Source of the DNA: Streptomyces cellulosae
GTDB lineage: Bacteria; Actinomycetota; Actinomycetes; Streptomycetales; Streptomycetaceae
Assembly: GCA_014655195.1 (NCBI GenBank)
Contig: BNBH01000001.1
Coordinates: 124,001 to 188,000 of the forward strand
Length of the DNA: 64,000 nt
Direction: 5' to 3'
Shown here: positions 1 through 10,758 of the stretch, piece after piece
Layout: each line of letters opens with the position of its first letter
Position numbering within the stretch: the stretch's first letter is position 1
Notes under the pieces: generated by a model
Seen by the model: only the letters and a program-made list of their open reading frames with translations
Databases searched by the model: none
What the model was told of the DNA's origin: nothing
Translations under genes and position numbers: made by a program

Positions 1-1
1 G

Positions 2-25
2 ACGAGCCTGTTCGACGAGCAGTAA
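2..25 (+). CDS. prs: 3' end of ribose-phosphate pyrophosphokinase (partial)
   Basis: Only the last seven codons (reading TSLFDEQ) and a TAA stop are inside the window. Assignment to PRPP synthetase is by context and inference: in Streptomyces prs lies directly upstream of rplY and pth, and a C-terminal SLF tail is compatible with the family. Nothing of the catalytic domain is visible. Confidence 0.5.
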   Translation, partial: TSLFDEQ

Positions 26-70
26 GGGTTCTGCGGTCCGGCATCCGTTCGGCTGCCGGTGATCGTTTTG

Positions 71-128
71 GGTACGGCCTCCTGGCCCGGGTAAACTGCA
101 CGAGTTGCTCGGCGAGGGAGGCCGTACC
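71..128 (+). promoter_or_regulatory. long inverted repeat between prs and rplY: terminator or leader hairpin
   Basis: Two perfect 12-bp arms (71-82, GGTACGGCCTCC, and 117-128, GGAGGCCGTACC) enclose a 34-nt loop and lie 46 bp after the prs stop and about 105 bp before rplY. The loop is much longer than in the window's other terminators, so it may be a structured leader of the ribosomal-protein gene. A prs terminator is the simpler alternative. Confidence 0.45.
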
Positions 129-233
129 GCTTCTTCGGAAGCTTTCGTACGGCGGTCCGTTATCGACGCGCTCTTCGTAGCAGGCCGTTCGTGGCCGGGT
201 GACCACGTCCGTTTCTGACTATGAGGAGTGATC

Positions 234-827
234 ATGTCCGAGGTGAAGATCGCCGCCGAGACGCGCAGCGAGTTCGGCAAGGGTGCCGCCCGCCGTATCC
301 GTCGTGCCGACAAGGTTCCCGGTGTTCTGTACGGCCACGGTTCCGACCCGCTGCACCTGACCTTCCCGGGTCACGAGCTGCTGCTCGCCCTGCGTACGCC
401 GAACGTCCTGATCGCGCTGGACATCGACGGCAAGTCCAACGAGCTGGCCATTCCGAAGGCCGTTCAGCGTGACCCGCTGAAGGGCTTCCTGGTCCACGTC
501 GACCTGCAGCTGGTGCAGCGCGGTGAGAAGGTCCAGGTCGAGATCCCGGTGCAGGCCGAGGGCGAGCTGGCCCCGGGCGGCAACCTGCTGGAGCACGTCC
601 TGGACGCGCTGCCGGTCGAGGCCGAGGCCACGCACATCCCGGAGAACGTGACCGTCTCCGTCGAGGGCCTGGAGGCCGGCGCCTCCGTCCTGGCCAAGGA
701 CATCGAGCTCCCCAGCGGTGTCACCCTCGCGGTGGACGGGGACACCGTGGTGCTGCAGATCCTGGCCGCGCAGGCGGAGGAGGCGCCCGAGGGCGCCGAG
801 GAGGGCGAAGAGGCCGCCGAGGCCTGA
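234..827 (+). CDS. rplY: 50S ribosomal protein bL25, long CTC/TL5 form
   Basis: Ribosomal protein bL25, which binds 5S rRNA in the large subunit; long actinobacterial forms are also called Ctc general-stress proteins. The 197-aa product has the N-terminal L25 domain (about 1-95, with GVLYGHG near residue 35), then the TL5-type beta domain (about 100-180) and an acidic Glu/Ala tail. ATG 234 is chosen over the in-frame GTG at 228 because AGGAG at 224-228 lies five bases ahead of it and the N-terminus then reads MSEVKI, normal for the family. pth follows 76 bp downstream in the usual order, so co-transcription is likely. Confidence 0.95.
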   Translation: MSEVKIAAETRSEFGKGAARRIRRADKVPGVLYGHGSDPLHLTFPGHELLLALRTPNVLIALDIDGKSNELAIPKAVQRDPLKGFLVHVDLQLVQRGEKVQVEIPVQAEGELAPGGNLLEHVLDALPVEAEATHIPENVTVSVEGLEAGASVLAKDIELPSGVTLAVDGDTVVLQILAAQAEEAPEGAEEGEEAAEA

Positions 828-903
828 GCCTTTCGGATCCAGTCGTCACGTCGGCCGCTGCTCCCGTGCGGGGGCGGCGGCCGACGCGTATGTGGGAGGA
901 AGC

Positions 904-1506
904 GTGGGCGTGACGGAGGACGCGGCGGGCCCCTGGCTGATCGCCGGGCTGGGCAATCCGGGGCCGGGGTACGCGATGAACCGGCACAACGTGGGGTTCA
1001 TGGTCGTGGACCTGCTGGCGGAGCGGATGGGCGGCCGGTTCAAGCGGGCGGCGAAGGCGCAGGCGCAGGTCGTGGAGGGCCGGATCGGGTCTCCGGGGCC
1101 GGGGAGCCGCCGGGTGGTGCTGGTGAAGCCGATGTCGTACATGAACCTGTCGGGCGGGCCGGTGAACGCGCTGCGGGAGTTCTACAAGGTGCCGCCGCAG
1201 CGGGTGGTGGCGGTCCACGACGAGCTGGACATCGACTACGGGACGCTGCGGCTGAAGCTGGGCGGCGGGGACAACGGGCACAACGGCCTGAAGTCGCTGA
1301 CGGGCGCGTTCGGCCGTGACTACTACCGGGTGCGGTTCGGGATCGGGCGGCCGCCGGGGCGGATGCCGGTGGCGGACTACGTGCTGAAGGACTTCTCACC
1401 GGCGGAGCGCAAGGAGCTGGACTACTTCGTGGACCGGGCGGCGGACGCGGTGGAGTGCCTGGTGACGGAGGGTCTGGAGCGGGCGCAGAGCGCCTACAAC
1501 TCCTGA
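904..1506 (+). CDS. pth: peptidyl-tRNA hydrolase
   Basis: Cytoplasmic esterase that frees tRNA from peptidyl-tRNA dropped off stalled ribosomes. The 200-aa protein shows the family signature GLGNPGPGY (15-23), catalytic His28 in [18 protein letters not shown], the HDELD segment and [12 protein letters not shown]. The GTG at 904 follows GGGAGGA (894-900) closely. A second GTG at 910 is also possible and would remove two residues. Length is normal for bacterial Pth. It follows rplY, as in other actinomycetes. Confidence 0.95.
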   Translation: MGVTEDAAGPWLIAGLGNPGPGYAMNRHNVGFMVVDLLAERMGGRFKRAAKAQAQVVEGRIGSPGPGSRRVVLVKPMSYMNLSGGPVNALREFYKVPPQRVVAVHDELDIDYGTLRLKLGGGDNGHNGLKSLTGAFGRDYYRVRFGIGRPPGRMPVADYVLKDFSPAERKELDYFVDRAADAVECLVTEGLERAQSAYNS

Positions 1507-1597
1507 TACGCGGCCGAAGGTGACTTCGGCCGACATGTCACCTGGAGCCGCCCGCGGGAGTTGACCGGGCGCGAGGTCATGGCCAAAGATCGCGGCC

Positions 1598-2083
1598 ATG
1601 CCTTCCGCTGTCCGTTCCTCGCGCGGTTCCTCCGCGCTGCGCTTCGGCCGGTTCACGGCGATGGGCGCTGTCGCCGTGCTGATCCTGATCGCCGGTGTGT
1701 GGGCGTCGTGGGGGACGGCGCAGCACGTGATGCTGACCAAGGGCCGTGAGCGCGGCACCGTCGAGGTGACGCGGTGCGCCGAGGACGCCTGCGAGGGCCC
1801 GTTCCGGCCGCTGTCGCCGGGCGCGCAGCCGCGCGAGAAGGTGGTGCTGGACGACACGGTGGCCGTGGAGAAGGGCCGTACCTACACGGTGGTGCTGAAG
1901 CCGGGCGCCTCTGAGGCGGTGCGCTCGGGTCCGGCCGGGGTGCTGTACGCGTGGGTGCCGCTCGGGGGCGCGCTGCTGCTGGCGTCGGTGGTGGTGGCGG
2001 GCGGTCTGCTGCGGACGCGGCTCGGGTGGGTGATGGCGCTGGCGGGCGCGGGGCTGCTGACGGCGGCGTTCGTGGCGCTGTAG
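1598..2083 (+). CDS. small three-helix membrane protein of unknown function
   Basis: No family recognised. The 161-aa product has one predicted membrane segment near the N-terminus (about 20-38), a roughly 70-residue polar region (40-108) containing the cysteine pair in CAEDAC, and two closely spaced C-terminal segments (about 112-134 and 138-158). This suggests an extracytoplasmic loop held by three helices. ATG 1598 is used because it supplies a basic N-terminus; its ribosome-binding site is weak, so the start is uncertain. It ends just before a strong terminator shared with convergent ppc. Confidence 0.6.
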   Translation: MPSAVRSSRGSSALRFGRFTAMGAVAVLILIAGVWASWGTAQHVMLTKGRERGTVEVTRCAEDACEGPFRPLSPGAQPREKVVLDDTVAVEKGRTYTVVLKPGASEAVRSGPAGVLYAWVPLGGALLLASVVVAGGLLRTRLGWVMALAGAGLLTAAFVAL

Positions 2084-2097
2084 TTCTGGACGTGAAT

Positions 2098-2142
2098 GGG
2101 GCGGTGCCCTCCGGGTCGTGAGGATCCGGAGGGCACCGCCCC
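2098..2142. terminator. bidirectional terminator between the small membrane gene and ppc
   Basis: Perfect 17-bp stem (2098-2114 with 2126-2142) and an 11-nt loop, placed between two convergent genes. There is no clear U-tract, which is usual in Streptomyces. Confidence 0.85.
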
Positions 2143-2160
2143 TTCGTCGTGTACCGGTCG

Positions 2161-4893
<2,733 letters not shown>

Positions 4894-5093
4894 AGGTGCG
4901 GCTCCTTGCAGTGTTGGAAGCTCGTCTGGGAGGGAACCCGGACGAGCGTCTCGCGCGGCGTGCGCCGCTTGCGGGCCGGACGTCCGGGAAGAAATCAGAG
5001 CGGACCGCGCTGTCCGACCGACTTCCAAGGATAGGTGTCGAGCCGGACGCGCTGGCCCACGGGCTCTTGCCGCGGGGCGACGCACTGCCATAC

Positions 5094-5123
5094 TTACGAT
5101 GCCGTAGGTTACGGGACCGTAGG
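5094..5123 (+). promoter_or_regulatory. tandem 15-bp palindromic operators before the desaturase
   Basis: Two abutting copies of a palindromic 15-mer: TTACGATGCCGTAGG (5094-5108) and TTACGGGACCGTAGG (5109-5123), sharing TTACG-N5-CGTAGG except for the centre. They overlap the expected promoter area 64 bp before the desaturase start. The likely ligand is the TetR protein encoded by the second gene of the operon; this is inferred from position and symmetry. Confidence 0.65.
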
Positions 5124-5186
5124 AAAGCGATGCGGTTCCGGCGGCCCGGCACCTTCCCTCAGTCCACATACCCCACAGGGGAACGC

Positions 5187-6200
5187 ATGACCTCAAGCTC
5201 CGACGTGCTCGACGAAGCCACGCAGCAGTCCCGGTCCGACGACACCGCACCCTCCGCCACGCTGGGCGGGGAGCGGAAACGGTCCATCGAGCAGATCACG
5301 CTGCTCCTCTTCATCGTCGTCCCCTTCCTCGCGCTGCTGGCGGCCGTGCCGCTGGCGTGGGGCTGGGGGGTGAGCTGGCTGGACCTCGGCCTGCTGGTCT
5401 TCTTCTACTTCCTGGGATGCCACGGCATCACCATCGGCTTCCACCGTCACTTCACGCACGGCTCGTTCAAGGCGAAGCGGCCGCTGAAGATCGCGCTGGC
5501 CGTCGCCGGTTCGATGGCCGTCGAGGGACCGCTGGTGCGCTGGGTGGCCGACCACCGCAAGCATCACAAGTTCTCCGACGCGGAGGGCGACCCGCACTCG
5601 CCGTGGCGGTACGGGGAGACCATCCCCGCGCTCGTCAAGGGCCTGTGGTGGGCGCACATCGGGTGGATGTTCGACGAGGAGCAGACGCCGCAGGACAAGT
5701 ACGCGCCGGATCTGATCAAGGACCCGACGCTGCGGCGGATCTCCCGGCTGTTCGTGCTGTGGACGGTGCTGTCGCTGGCGCTGCCCGCGCTGATCGGCGG
5801 TCTGGCGACCATGTCGTGGTGGGGCGCCTTCACCGGCTTCTTCTGGGGTTCACTCGTCCGGGTGGCTCTGCTGCACCATGTGACCTGGTCGATCAACTCG
5901 ATCTGCCACGCCGTCGGCAAGCGTCCGTTCAAGTCGCGGGACCGTTCGGGCAACGTGTGGTGGCTGGCGGTGCTGTCGTGCGGTGAGTCCTGGCACAACC
6001 TGCACCACGCCGACCCGACGTCCGCGCGCCACGGTGTGGAGCGCTGGCAGGTGGACTCCTCGGCGCGGCTGATCCGCTGGTTCGAGCAGCTGGGCTGGGC
6101 GTACGACGTGCGGTGGCCGTCACGCTCGCGTATCGATTCGCGCCGTGTGAGCACGGATGGCGCCGCCCGGCGCGGGAAGGAACCCGCCGAGGCGGCATGA
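5187..6200 (+). CDS. membrane-bound acyl-CoA (delta-9 type) fatty acid desaturase
   Basis: Di-iron membrane enzyme expected to introduce a double bond into acyl chains for membrane-fluidity control. The 337-aa protein has the three histidine boxes of the SCD/DesA3 family: HRHFTH (86-91), HRKHH (123-127) and HNLHH near the C-terminus, between hydrophobic pairs at about 37-58, 64-84, 103-120 and two more around 190-235. ATG 5187 follows AGGGGA. Its stop overlaps the start of the TetR gene (ATGA), so the two are translationally coupled. Twin palindromes at 5094-5123 suggest autogenous lipid-responsive control. Confidence 0.9.
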   Translation: MTSSSDVLDEATQQSRSDDTAPSATLGGERKRSIEQITLLLFIVVPFLALLAAVPLAWGWGVSWLDLGLLVFFYFLGCHGITIGFHRHFTHGSFKAKRPLKIALAVAGSMAVEGPLVRWVADHRKHHKFSDAEGDPHSPWRYGETIPALVKGLWWAHIGWMFDEEQTPQDKYAPDLIKDPTLRRISRLFVLWTVLSLALPALIGGLATMSWWGAFTGFFWGSLVRVALLHHVTWSINSICHAVGKRPFKSRDRSGNVWWLAVLSCGESWHNLHHADPTSARHGVERWQVDSSARLIRWFEQLGWAYDVRWPSRSRIDSRRVSTDGAARRGKEPAEAA

Positions 6201-6871
6201 TGGTCGCCGTGGCGACCGACTCCAGCACCCCAAGCAATGACAAGCCGCGGCGTGCGCGCCGCACCCGGATGACCGGTGCCGAGCGCCGCCAGCAGCTGCT
6301 GGAGATCGGCCGCACCCTCTTCGCGGCGAAGGGGTTCGAGGGCACGTCGGTGGAGGAGATCGCGGCGAAGGCCGGGGTCTCCAAACCCGTGGTGTACGAA
6401 CACTTCGGCGGCAAGGAGGGGCTGTACGCGGTCGTGGTGGACCGTGAGATGCGGCGGCTGCTGGACATGGTGACCGGCTCGCTGACGGCCGGTCATCCCC
6501 GGGAGCTGTGTGAGCAGGCGGCGTTCGCGCTGCTGGACTACATCGAGGAGTACACGGACGGGTTCCGCATCCTGGTCCGTGACTCCCCCATCCCCCAGTC
6601 GACGGGGTCCTTCGCCTCGCTGATCTCGGACATCGCCACCCAGGTGGAGGACATCCTGGGCCGCGAGTTCAAGTCGCGCGGCTTCGACCCGAAGCTGGCC
6701 CCGCTGTACGCGCAGGCGCTGGTGGGGATGGTGGCGCTGACCGGCCAGTGGTGGCTGGACGTGCGCAAGCCGAAGAAGGCGGAGGTGGCCGCCCATCTGG
6801 TGAACCTGGCCTGGCACGGCCTGGACGGCCTGGAGCCGAAGCCGCGGCTGATAGGCCACCGCAAGTCCTAG
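6197..6871 (+). CDS. TetR-family regulator coupled to the desaturase
   Basis: Predicted repressor of the desaturase operon. The 224-aa protein has a classical TetR HTH (about 27-75, including GTSVEEIAAKAGVSKPVVYEHF) followed by an all-helical ligand domain of roughly 145 residues. Start at ATG 6197 forms ATGA with the desaturase stop; ATG 6200 is the in-frame alternative. By analogy with DesT-like regulators it may sense acyl-CoA saturation. That is inference from linkage only. Its TAG overlaps the stop of the convergent VOC gene. Confidence 0.85.
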   Translation: MMVAVATDSSTPSNDKPRRARRTRMTGAERRQQLLEIGRTLFAAKGFEGTSVEEIAAKAGVSKPVVYEHFGGKEGLYAVVVDREMRRLLDMVTGSLTAGHPRELCEQAAFALLDYIEEYTDGFRILVRDSPIPQSTGSFASLISDIATQVEDILGREFKSRGFDPKLAPLYAQALVGMVALTGQWWLDVRKPKKAEVAAHLVNLAWHGLDGLEPKPRLIGHRKS

Positions 6872-7233
6872 CTCCGTACGGGCTCCAGGAACTCCAGGCG
6901 GTTGCCGACGGGGTCCTCGCTGTAGAAGCGGCGGTGGCCGGGGAGCAGGCCGTCCCAGGTGACAGGTGCTCCGTGGGCGGCCAGCCGGGCGGCGTACGTC
7001 TCGATGCCGGTGACCCGCAGACCGGGGTGGGCCTTGCGGGCGGGCCGGAAGTCCCGCTCGATCCCGAGGTGGAGCCGTACGTCCCCGGCCTCGAACCAGC
7101 AGCCGCCGCGTGCGGCGAGGGCGGGCGGCTTGGGCGTCTCGGTCATGCCGAGGACGCCGGTGTAGTAGGCGCGCAGCCGGTCCTCGGATCCGGGCGGTGC
7201 GGCGAGCTGCACATGGTCGACGGCGGTCAGCAT
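6868..7233 (-). CDS. VOC-superfamily (glyoxalase/bleomycin-resistance fold) protein
   Basis: 121-aa single-domain vicinal-oxygen-chelate protein. It shows the two beta-alpha-beta-beta-beta modules, starting VDHVQLA with His7, later RLHLGIE and ending NRLEFLEP, where the His/Glu positions are candidate metal ligands. The substrate cannot be read from sequence. It starts six bases after the tam-like gene, with GGAGG inside that gene's end, so the two form an operon. It converges on the TetR gene with overlapping stop codons. Confidence 0.75.
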   Translation of the reverse strand: MLTAVDHVQLAAPPGSEDRLRAYYTGVLGMTETPKPPALAARGGCWFEAGDVRLHLGIERDFRPARKAHPGLRVTGIETYAARLAAHGAPVTWDGLLPGHRRFYSEDPVGNRLEFLEPVRS

Positions 7234-7239
7234 CGGTTT

Positions 7240-8064
7240 TCAGCCCTCCTTGACGGCGACGGCGAAGACGCGGCGGAACCGGAACGGGGTGCCGTGCGCG
7301 GTGGCCGGATAGGCCTCGCGCAGGGCGGCGCGGTACTCGGCGAGGAACTCCTCGCGGGCCGCGGGGTCGTCGTCGAGGGCGGTGAGGACGGGACGCAGCC
7401 CAGTGCCCTTCACCCAGTCGAGCACGGGGTCCTCCCCCGTCAGCAGATGGACGTACGTCGTCTCCCAGGCATCCACGGTGCAGCCGAGGGCGGCCAGGCG
7501 GTCCAGGTATCCCTCGGGCGGCAGCACGGCGTCCTCGTGGCGCAGCACCCCGGACAGGCGGTCCCGCCATCGCGGGGAGGCGGCGAGGTCGCGCATCAGG
7601 GTGTGGCTGGGGGCGCCGAAGTTGCCGGGCACCTGGAGGGCGAGGACCCCGCCGGGCACGAGCCCGTCGATCCACGCGCCGAACCGTTCCACATGCCCGG
7701 GCACCCACTGCAGGGTGGCGTTGCTGACGATGAGGTCGTACGGCTTCTCGGGCGTCCAGGTGCGGACGTCGGCGTGGGCGAAGTCGAGGCGGCCGCCTCC
7801 GGCGGTGGGGCCCTCGTGGTCGGCGCGGGCCTTGTCGAGCATCTCCGGGGAGTTGTCGTAGCCGGTGATGCGGGCGGCGGGCCAGCGGCCGGCGAGGAGG
7901 GCGGTGACGTTGCCGGCGCCGCAGCCGAGGTCGGCGACGCGGGGCGGGTCGCCGGGCAGGCCGGGGACGCGGGCGAGCAGGTCGGTGAAGGGCCGGGTGC
8001 GGTGCCCGGCGTGACGCAGGTACTGGGCGGGGTCCCAGACGGGACGGGCGGCTGCGGCGGACAC
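7240..8064 (-). CDS. tam: trans-aconitate 2-methyltransferase-like SAM methyltransferase
   Basis: 274-aa class I methyltransferase. The SAM-binding motif VADLGCGAGNVT (about 43-54), the acidic GYDNS loop and the following NATLQWVPG segment match the Tam family, which methylates trans-aconitate, an inhibitor of aconitase. A GTG start at 8064 has GGGAGG four bases upstream. First gene of a two-gene operon with the VOC protein and divergent from a MarR regulator, whose operator-like repeats sit in the 115-bp intergenic region. The Tam specificity is a family-level call; other small acids are possible substrates. Confidence 0.8.
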   Translation of the reverse strand: MSAAAARPVWDPAQYLRHAGHRTRPFTDLLARVPGLPGDPPRVADLGCGAGNVTALLAGRWPAARITGYDNSPEMLDKARADHEGPTAGGGRLDFAHADVRTWTPEKPYDLIVSNATLQWVPGHVERFGAWIDGLVPGGVLALQVPGNFGAPSHTLMRDLAASPRWRDRLSGVLRHEDAVLPPEGYLDRLAALGCTVDAWETTYVHLLTGEDPVLDWVKGTGLRPVLTALDDDPAAREEFLAEYRAALREAYPATAHGTPFRFRRVFAVAVKEG

Positions 8065-8122
8065 GGGACCTCCCGGATGGCGGATCGGCGTACCCCCAGC
8101 GTGCCGCCCGAATCATCTCGAC

Positions 8123-8142
8123 GTCAAGAAGATTGACATCAA
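8123..8142. promoter_or_regulatory. candidate MarR operator in the tam/marR intergenic region
   Basis: AT-rich stretch in an otherwise GC-rich intergenic region, with the inverted repeat GTCAA-N5-TTGAC (8123-8137) and an overlapping TTGA-CA-TCAA (8133-8142). It lies about 60 bp from tam and 40 bp from the MarR gene. The adjacent MarR protein is the obvious candidate ligand. Confidence 0.5.
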
Positions 8143-8179
8143 GAGACTTCACATCGACACAACCACTACACTGATCCTT

Positions 8180-8677
8180 ATGGAGGACGAGGTCGATCGG
8201 CTGGTCGCAGCGTGGCGCCGGGAGCGCCCGGACCTCGACGTGGAACCGCTCGAGGTGCTCAGCCGGGTCAGCAGACTGGCCCGGCACCTGGACCGCGCAC
8301 GCCGCCTCGCCTTCACCGAGCACGGCCTGGAGTCCTGGGAGTTCGACGTGCTGACCGCGCTGCGCCGCGCGGGCACCCCGTACCAGCTCTCCCCCGGACA
8401 GCTCCTCACGCAGACGCTCGTCACCTCGGGCACGATGACCAACCGCATCGACCGGCTCACCAAGAAGGGCCTGGTGGAGCGGCTGCCGGACCCCAGTGAC
8501 CGGCGGGGTGTGCTGGTGCGGCTGACCGACGAGGGCAAGGACCGCGCGGACCAGGCACTGGCCGGTCTGCTCGCCCAGGAGCGGGCGATCCTCGGCGAGC
8601 TGACGCGCGCCCAGCGGGTGGAACTGGCGGGGCTGCTACGCCAGTTGACCGCCCCGTTCGACAACATCCCCGGATAG
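8180..8677 (+). CDS. MarR-family transcriptional regulator
   Basis: 165-aa winged-helix protein. The DNA-binding core runs through the wHTH near residues 60-115, including SGTMTNRIDRLTKKGLVER and the wing DPSDRRGVLVRLTDEG, typical of MarR. ATG 8180 is used. Divergent from the tam-like methyltransferase, so it probably represses that operon and itself through repeats at 8123-8142. The effector is unknown. Its last 42 bp overlap the 3' end of the convergent LuxR-family gene. Confidence 0.88.
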   Translation: MEDEVDRLVAAWRRERPDLDVEPLEVLSRVSRLARHLDRARRLAFTEHGLESWEFDVLTALRRAGTPYQLSPGQLLTQTLVTSGTMTNRIDRLTKKGLVERLPDPSDRRGVLVRLTDEGKDRADQALAGLLAQERAILGELTRAQRVELAGLLRQLTAPFDNIPG

Positions 8678-9403
8678 GTCCACGGGTCCGACCCCGGCCC
8701 GCCGCGCGAGGGCGACGGCGGCCAGCGTGGAGTGCACACCCAGCTTGCCGAGGACGTTCTGCATGTGGGTCCGCACGGTGTGCGGGGACAGGTACAGCCG
8801 CTCGGCGACGGCCTTGCGTCCCAGTCCGGCGACCATGCAGCGCAGCACCTCCCGCTCGCGCGGGGTGAGCGACTCCACGAGCCGTTCGCTCTCCGTGCGG
8901 TGGCGCCGGGCGGCGGTCAACTCCCGCAGCACGCCGGTGAGCAGCGCGGGCGGCAGATGGGTCTCGTCGCGCAGCACGCCGCGGATGACGGTGAGCAGCC
9001 GGCTCAGTGAGCAGTCCTTGGCGACCCAGCCGGAGGCGCCCGCCTGCAGGGCGAGGGCGGCACGGGCCGGGTCGTCCTTCTCGGCGAGCACGACGACCCG
9101 CACCTGCGGGTGCGCGGAACGCACGCCGCCCACCAGGGAGATGCCGTCCACGGCGCCGTCCTCGTCGACGGCCTGCACGGGCACGGCGGAACGCCCGTCC
9201 GGCACCGGGACGCCCAGGTCGGCGTCGACGAGCATGACGTCGAACCGCCGCCCCTCGGCCGCCGCCCGCTCCAGACAGCGCAGCGCGGCCGGGCCGCTGC
9301 CCGCCGCGGACACGTCGACGTCGGGCTCCGCGGCCAGCGCCGCGGCCAGCGACTCGGCGAAGATGCGGTGGTCGTCGACGACCAGGACTCGAATGCGAAC
9401 CAC
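8636..9403 (-). CDS. NarL/LuxR-type response regulator, orphan
   Basis: 255-aa two-domain regulator. The receiver (about 4-135) keeps the acidic pair Asp10/Asp11, phospho-acceptor Asp60 in DVMLVD and the Lys of AKD, but the usual switch Thr/Ser is Ala (VVVLAE). The C-terminal GerE/LuxR HTH (about 185-250) begins LTPREREVLRCM. GTG 9403 is preferred because it starts directly at the first receiver strand behind a G-rich ribosome-binding site. No histidine kinase gene is adjacent. The 3' end overlaps marR by 42 bp. Confidence 0.85.
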   Translation of the reverse strand: MVRIRVLVVDDHRIFAESLAAALAAEPDVDVSAAGSGPAALRCLERAAAEGRRFDVMLVDADLGVPVPDGRSAVPVQAVDEDGAVDGISLVGGVRSAHPQVRVVVLAEKDDPARAALALQAGASGWVAKDCSLSRLLTVIRGVLRDETHLPPALLTGVLRELTAARRHRTESERLVESLTPREREVLRCMVAGLGRKAVAERLYLSPHTVRTHMQNVLGKLGVHSTLAAVALARRAGVGPVDLSGDVVERGGQLA

Positions 9404-9709
9404 GTAACCCCCTTCCCCATGCTCTTCCCAGAGCAGGGGACTACCCCGTCGCCGGTGGACGACACCGGCGCGGACACGGCACCGAGGCCCCCGTGGCTTT
9501 TCCTCGCCGGAAGCGGGACGGGCCGGCGTCGTCCGCACGGCCGCCGCCGCGCGACGACCGCTTCCCCCGCCCCGGACGCCGTGCCCGGCTGTCTCGCCCC
9601 CTGAACGCACGCCGGCCCCCACCGGCGCTGTTCATCAGAGTACGGGCGGGGGCCCGGAGCGGAAGCTGATTTGCAGAACTTGCGGCCTTCCGCGTTTATG
9701 GTGTGCCGC
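9404..9709. other. 306-bp intergenic region without a convincing gene
   Basis: Divergent region between the LuxR-type regulator and a GNAT gene. It holds the regulator's G-rich ribosome-binding site and a short hairpin GCTCT-TCCC-AGAGC near 9420-9433. A TTGCAG at 9671 and TATGGT at 9697 are weak promoter-like hexamers for the GNAT gene. No coding sequence with believable composition was seen. Confidence 0.5.
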
Positions 9710-10153
9710 ATGTTTCGTCTCGAGACAGAAGTCGACAAGGCCCGACGCGATCTGCTCCACAGGCGGCTCCGGGACACCAACACGGCGTCCTCCCCGGTCC
9801 TGCGCGCCCTCCGCGGAACCCCCGCCGAGCGTGAATCCCCTTTGCACGTGTGGGCTTTGGACGCGAACGGCGCCCTCGCGGGCGGCCTGGTCGGCCACAC
9901 CTGGACGACATGGCTCCACGTCACCTACCTCTGGGTCGACACACCCCACCGGGGCACGGGCCTCGGCACGGCCCTCCTGTCCGAGGCGGAACGCCTGGCC
10001 GTCGCGGACCGCGCCTGCACGCACGCCCGCGTGGAGACGTGGGACTTCCAGGCCCCGGACTTCTACAAGAAGCGGGGGTACGAGGTGGTGTGCGTGATCC
10101 CCGACTATCCGCCGGGGGTCACGGAGTACACGTTGACGAAGAGGCTGAGGTGA
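9710..10153 (+). CDS. GNAT-family N-acetyltransferase
   Basis: 147-aa acetyl-CoA-dependent acetyltransferase. Motif A is RGTGLGTALL, followed by ACTHARVETWDFQAPDFYKKRGYE, the usual C-terminal beta5-alpha4 portion of the GNAT fold. The substrate is not predictable. ATG 9710 is used. There is no Shine-Dalgarno sequence, and the AT-rich TTTATGGT lies 8-15 bases upstream, so it may be leaderless. ATG 9698 is the in-frame alternative. It is a single gene, followed by a divergently controlled lipoprotein region. Confidence 0.82.
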   Translation: MFRLETEVDKARRDLLHRRLRDTNTASSPVLRALRGTPAERESPLHVWALDANGALAGGLVGHTWTTWLHVTYLWVDTPHRGTGLGTALLSEAERLAVADRACTHARVETWDFQAPDFYKKRGYEVVCVIPDYPPGVTEYTLTKRLR

Positions 10154-10215
10154 CACCGCCGCCGACGCACGCCGTTAACATGCGAGTTCGATGATCGGCG
10201 TGAGGGCGGGGGACG

Positions 10216-10758
10216 GTGCGGGTGCTGACGAAGAGGGCTGTCGCCGTGATGGCGGCCGCCGTACTGCTGTCCGGGTGCGGCGACGGGGAACCGGACGCCC
10301 GGAAACCGTCGGAGACACCGACGGCGAGCGCGGCTGCGAAGCCGGCCGCTGCCACGTCCGCCGCGGTCCAGGCGGACGTCCGGGCGGGTCTCGCGGCGGG
10401 CGGTTTCGACGCGCCGCGCTTCACCCGGAACGAGGCCAACGGCCCGTTCACGGCGTGTGTGCTGACCGCCGTGGTGTCCACGGCGGCGGATCCCGACCGG
10501 GAGGACACCGCGCGGCTGGCCGCCGAGATGAAGCGCCGGGGCTGGACACAGACCGAGTTCTGGGCGGAGGACGGCATGCAGATGCTGTCGCTGACGAAGA
10601 CGCCGTGGACGCTGGACGTCGGCGGCGGGACCGTCCCGGAGGACCAACTCGCACTCCCCGAGGGGGAACCCGCTCAGGACTTCACGGGGCTCTTCCTCTC
10701 CATGGCCGACCGCGCCTGCCAGGACCGGGTGCTCGCGGGCCGGACCCCTACCGGTTGA
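10216..10758 (+). CDS. secreted lipoprotein of unknown function
   Basis: 180-aa protein with a lipoprotein signal peptide: basic MRVLTKR, a hydrophobic core, and the lipobox LLSGC with lipidated Cys21. A low-complexity Ala/Pro/Thr spacer (about 25-55) is followed by a roughly 120-residue globular domain with two further cysteines. The domain was not recognised. GTG 10216 follows GGGGGA; GTG 10222 is an alternative. The last 11 bp overlap the end of the convergent SGNH hydrolase gene. Confidence 0.72.
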   Translation: MRVLTKRAVAVMAAAVLLSGCGDGEPDARKPSETPTASAAAKPAAATSAAVQADVRAGLAAGGFDAPRFTRNEANGPFTACVLTAVVSTAADPDREDTARLAAEMKRRGWTQTEFWAEDGMQMLSLTKTPWTLDVGGGTVPEDQLALPEGEPAQDFTGLFLSMADRACQDRVLAGRTPTG

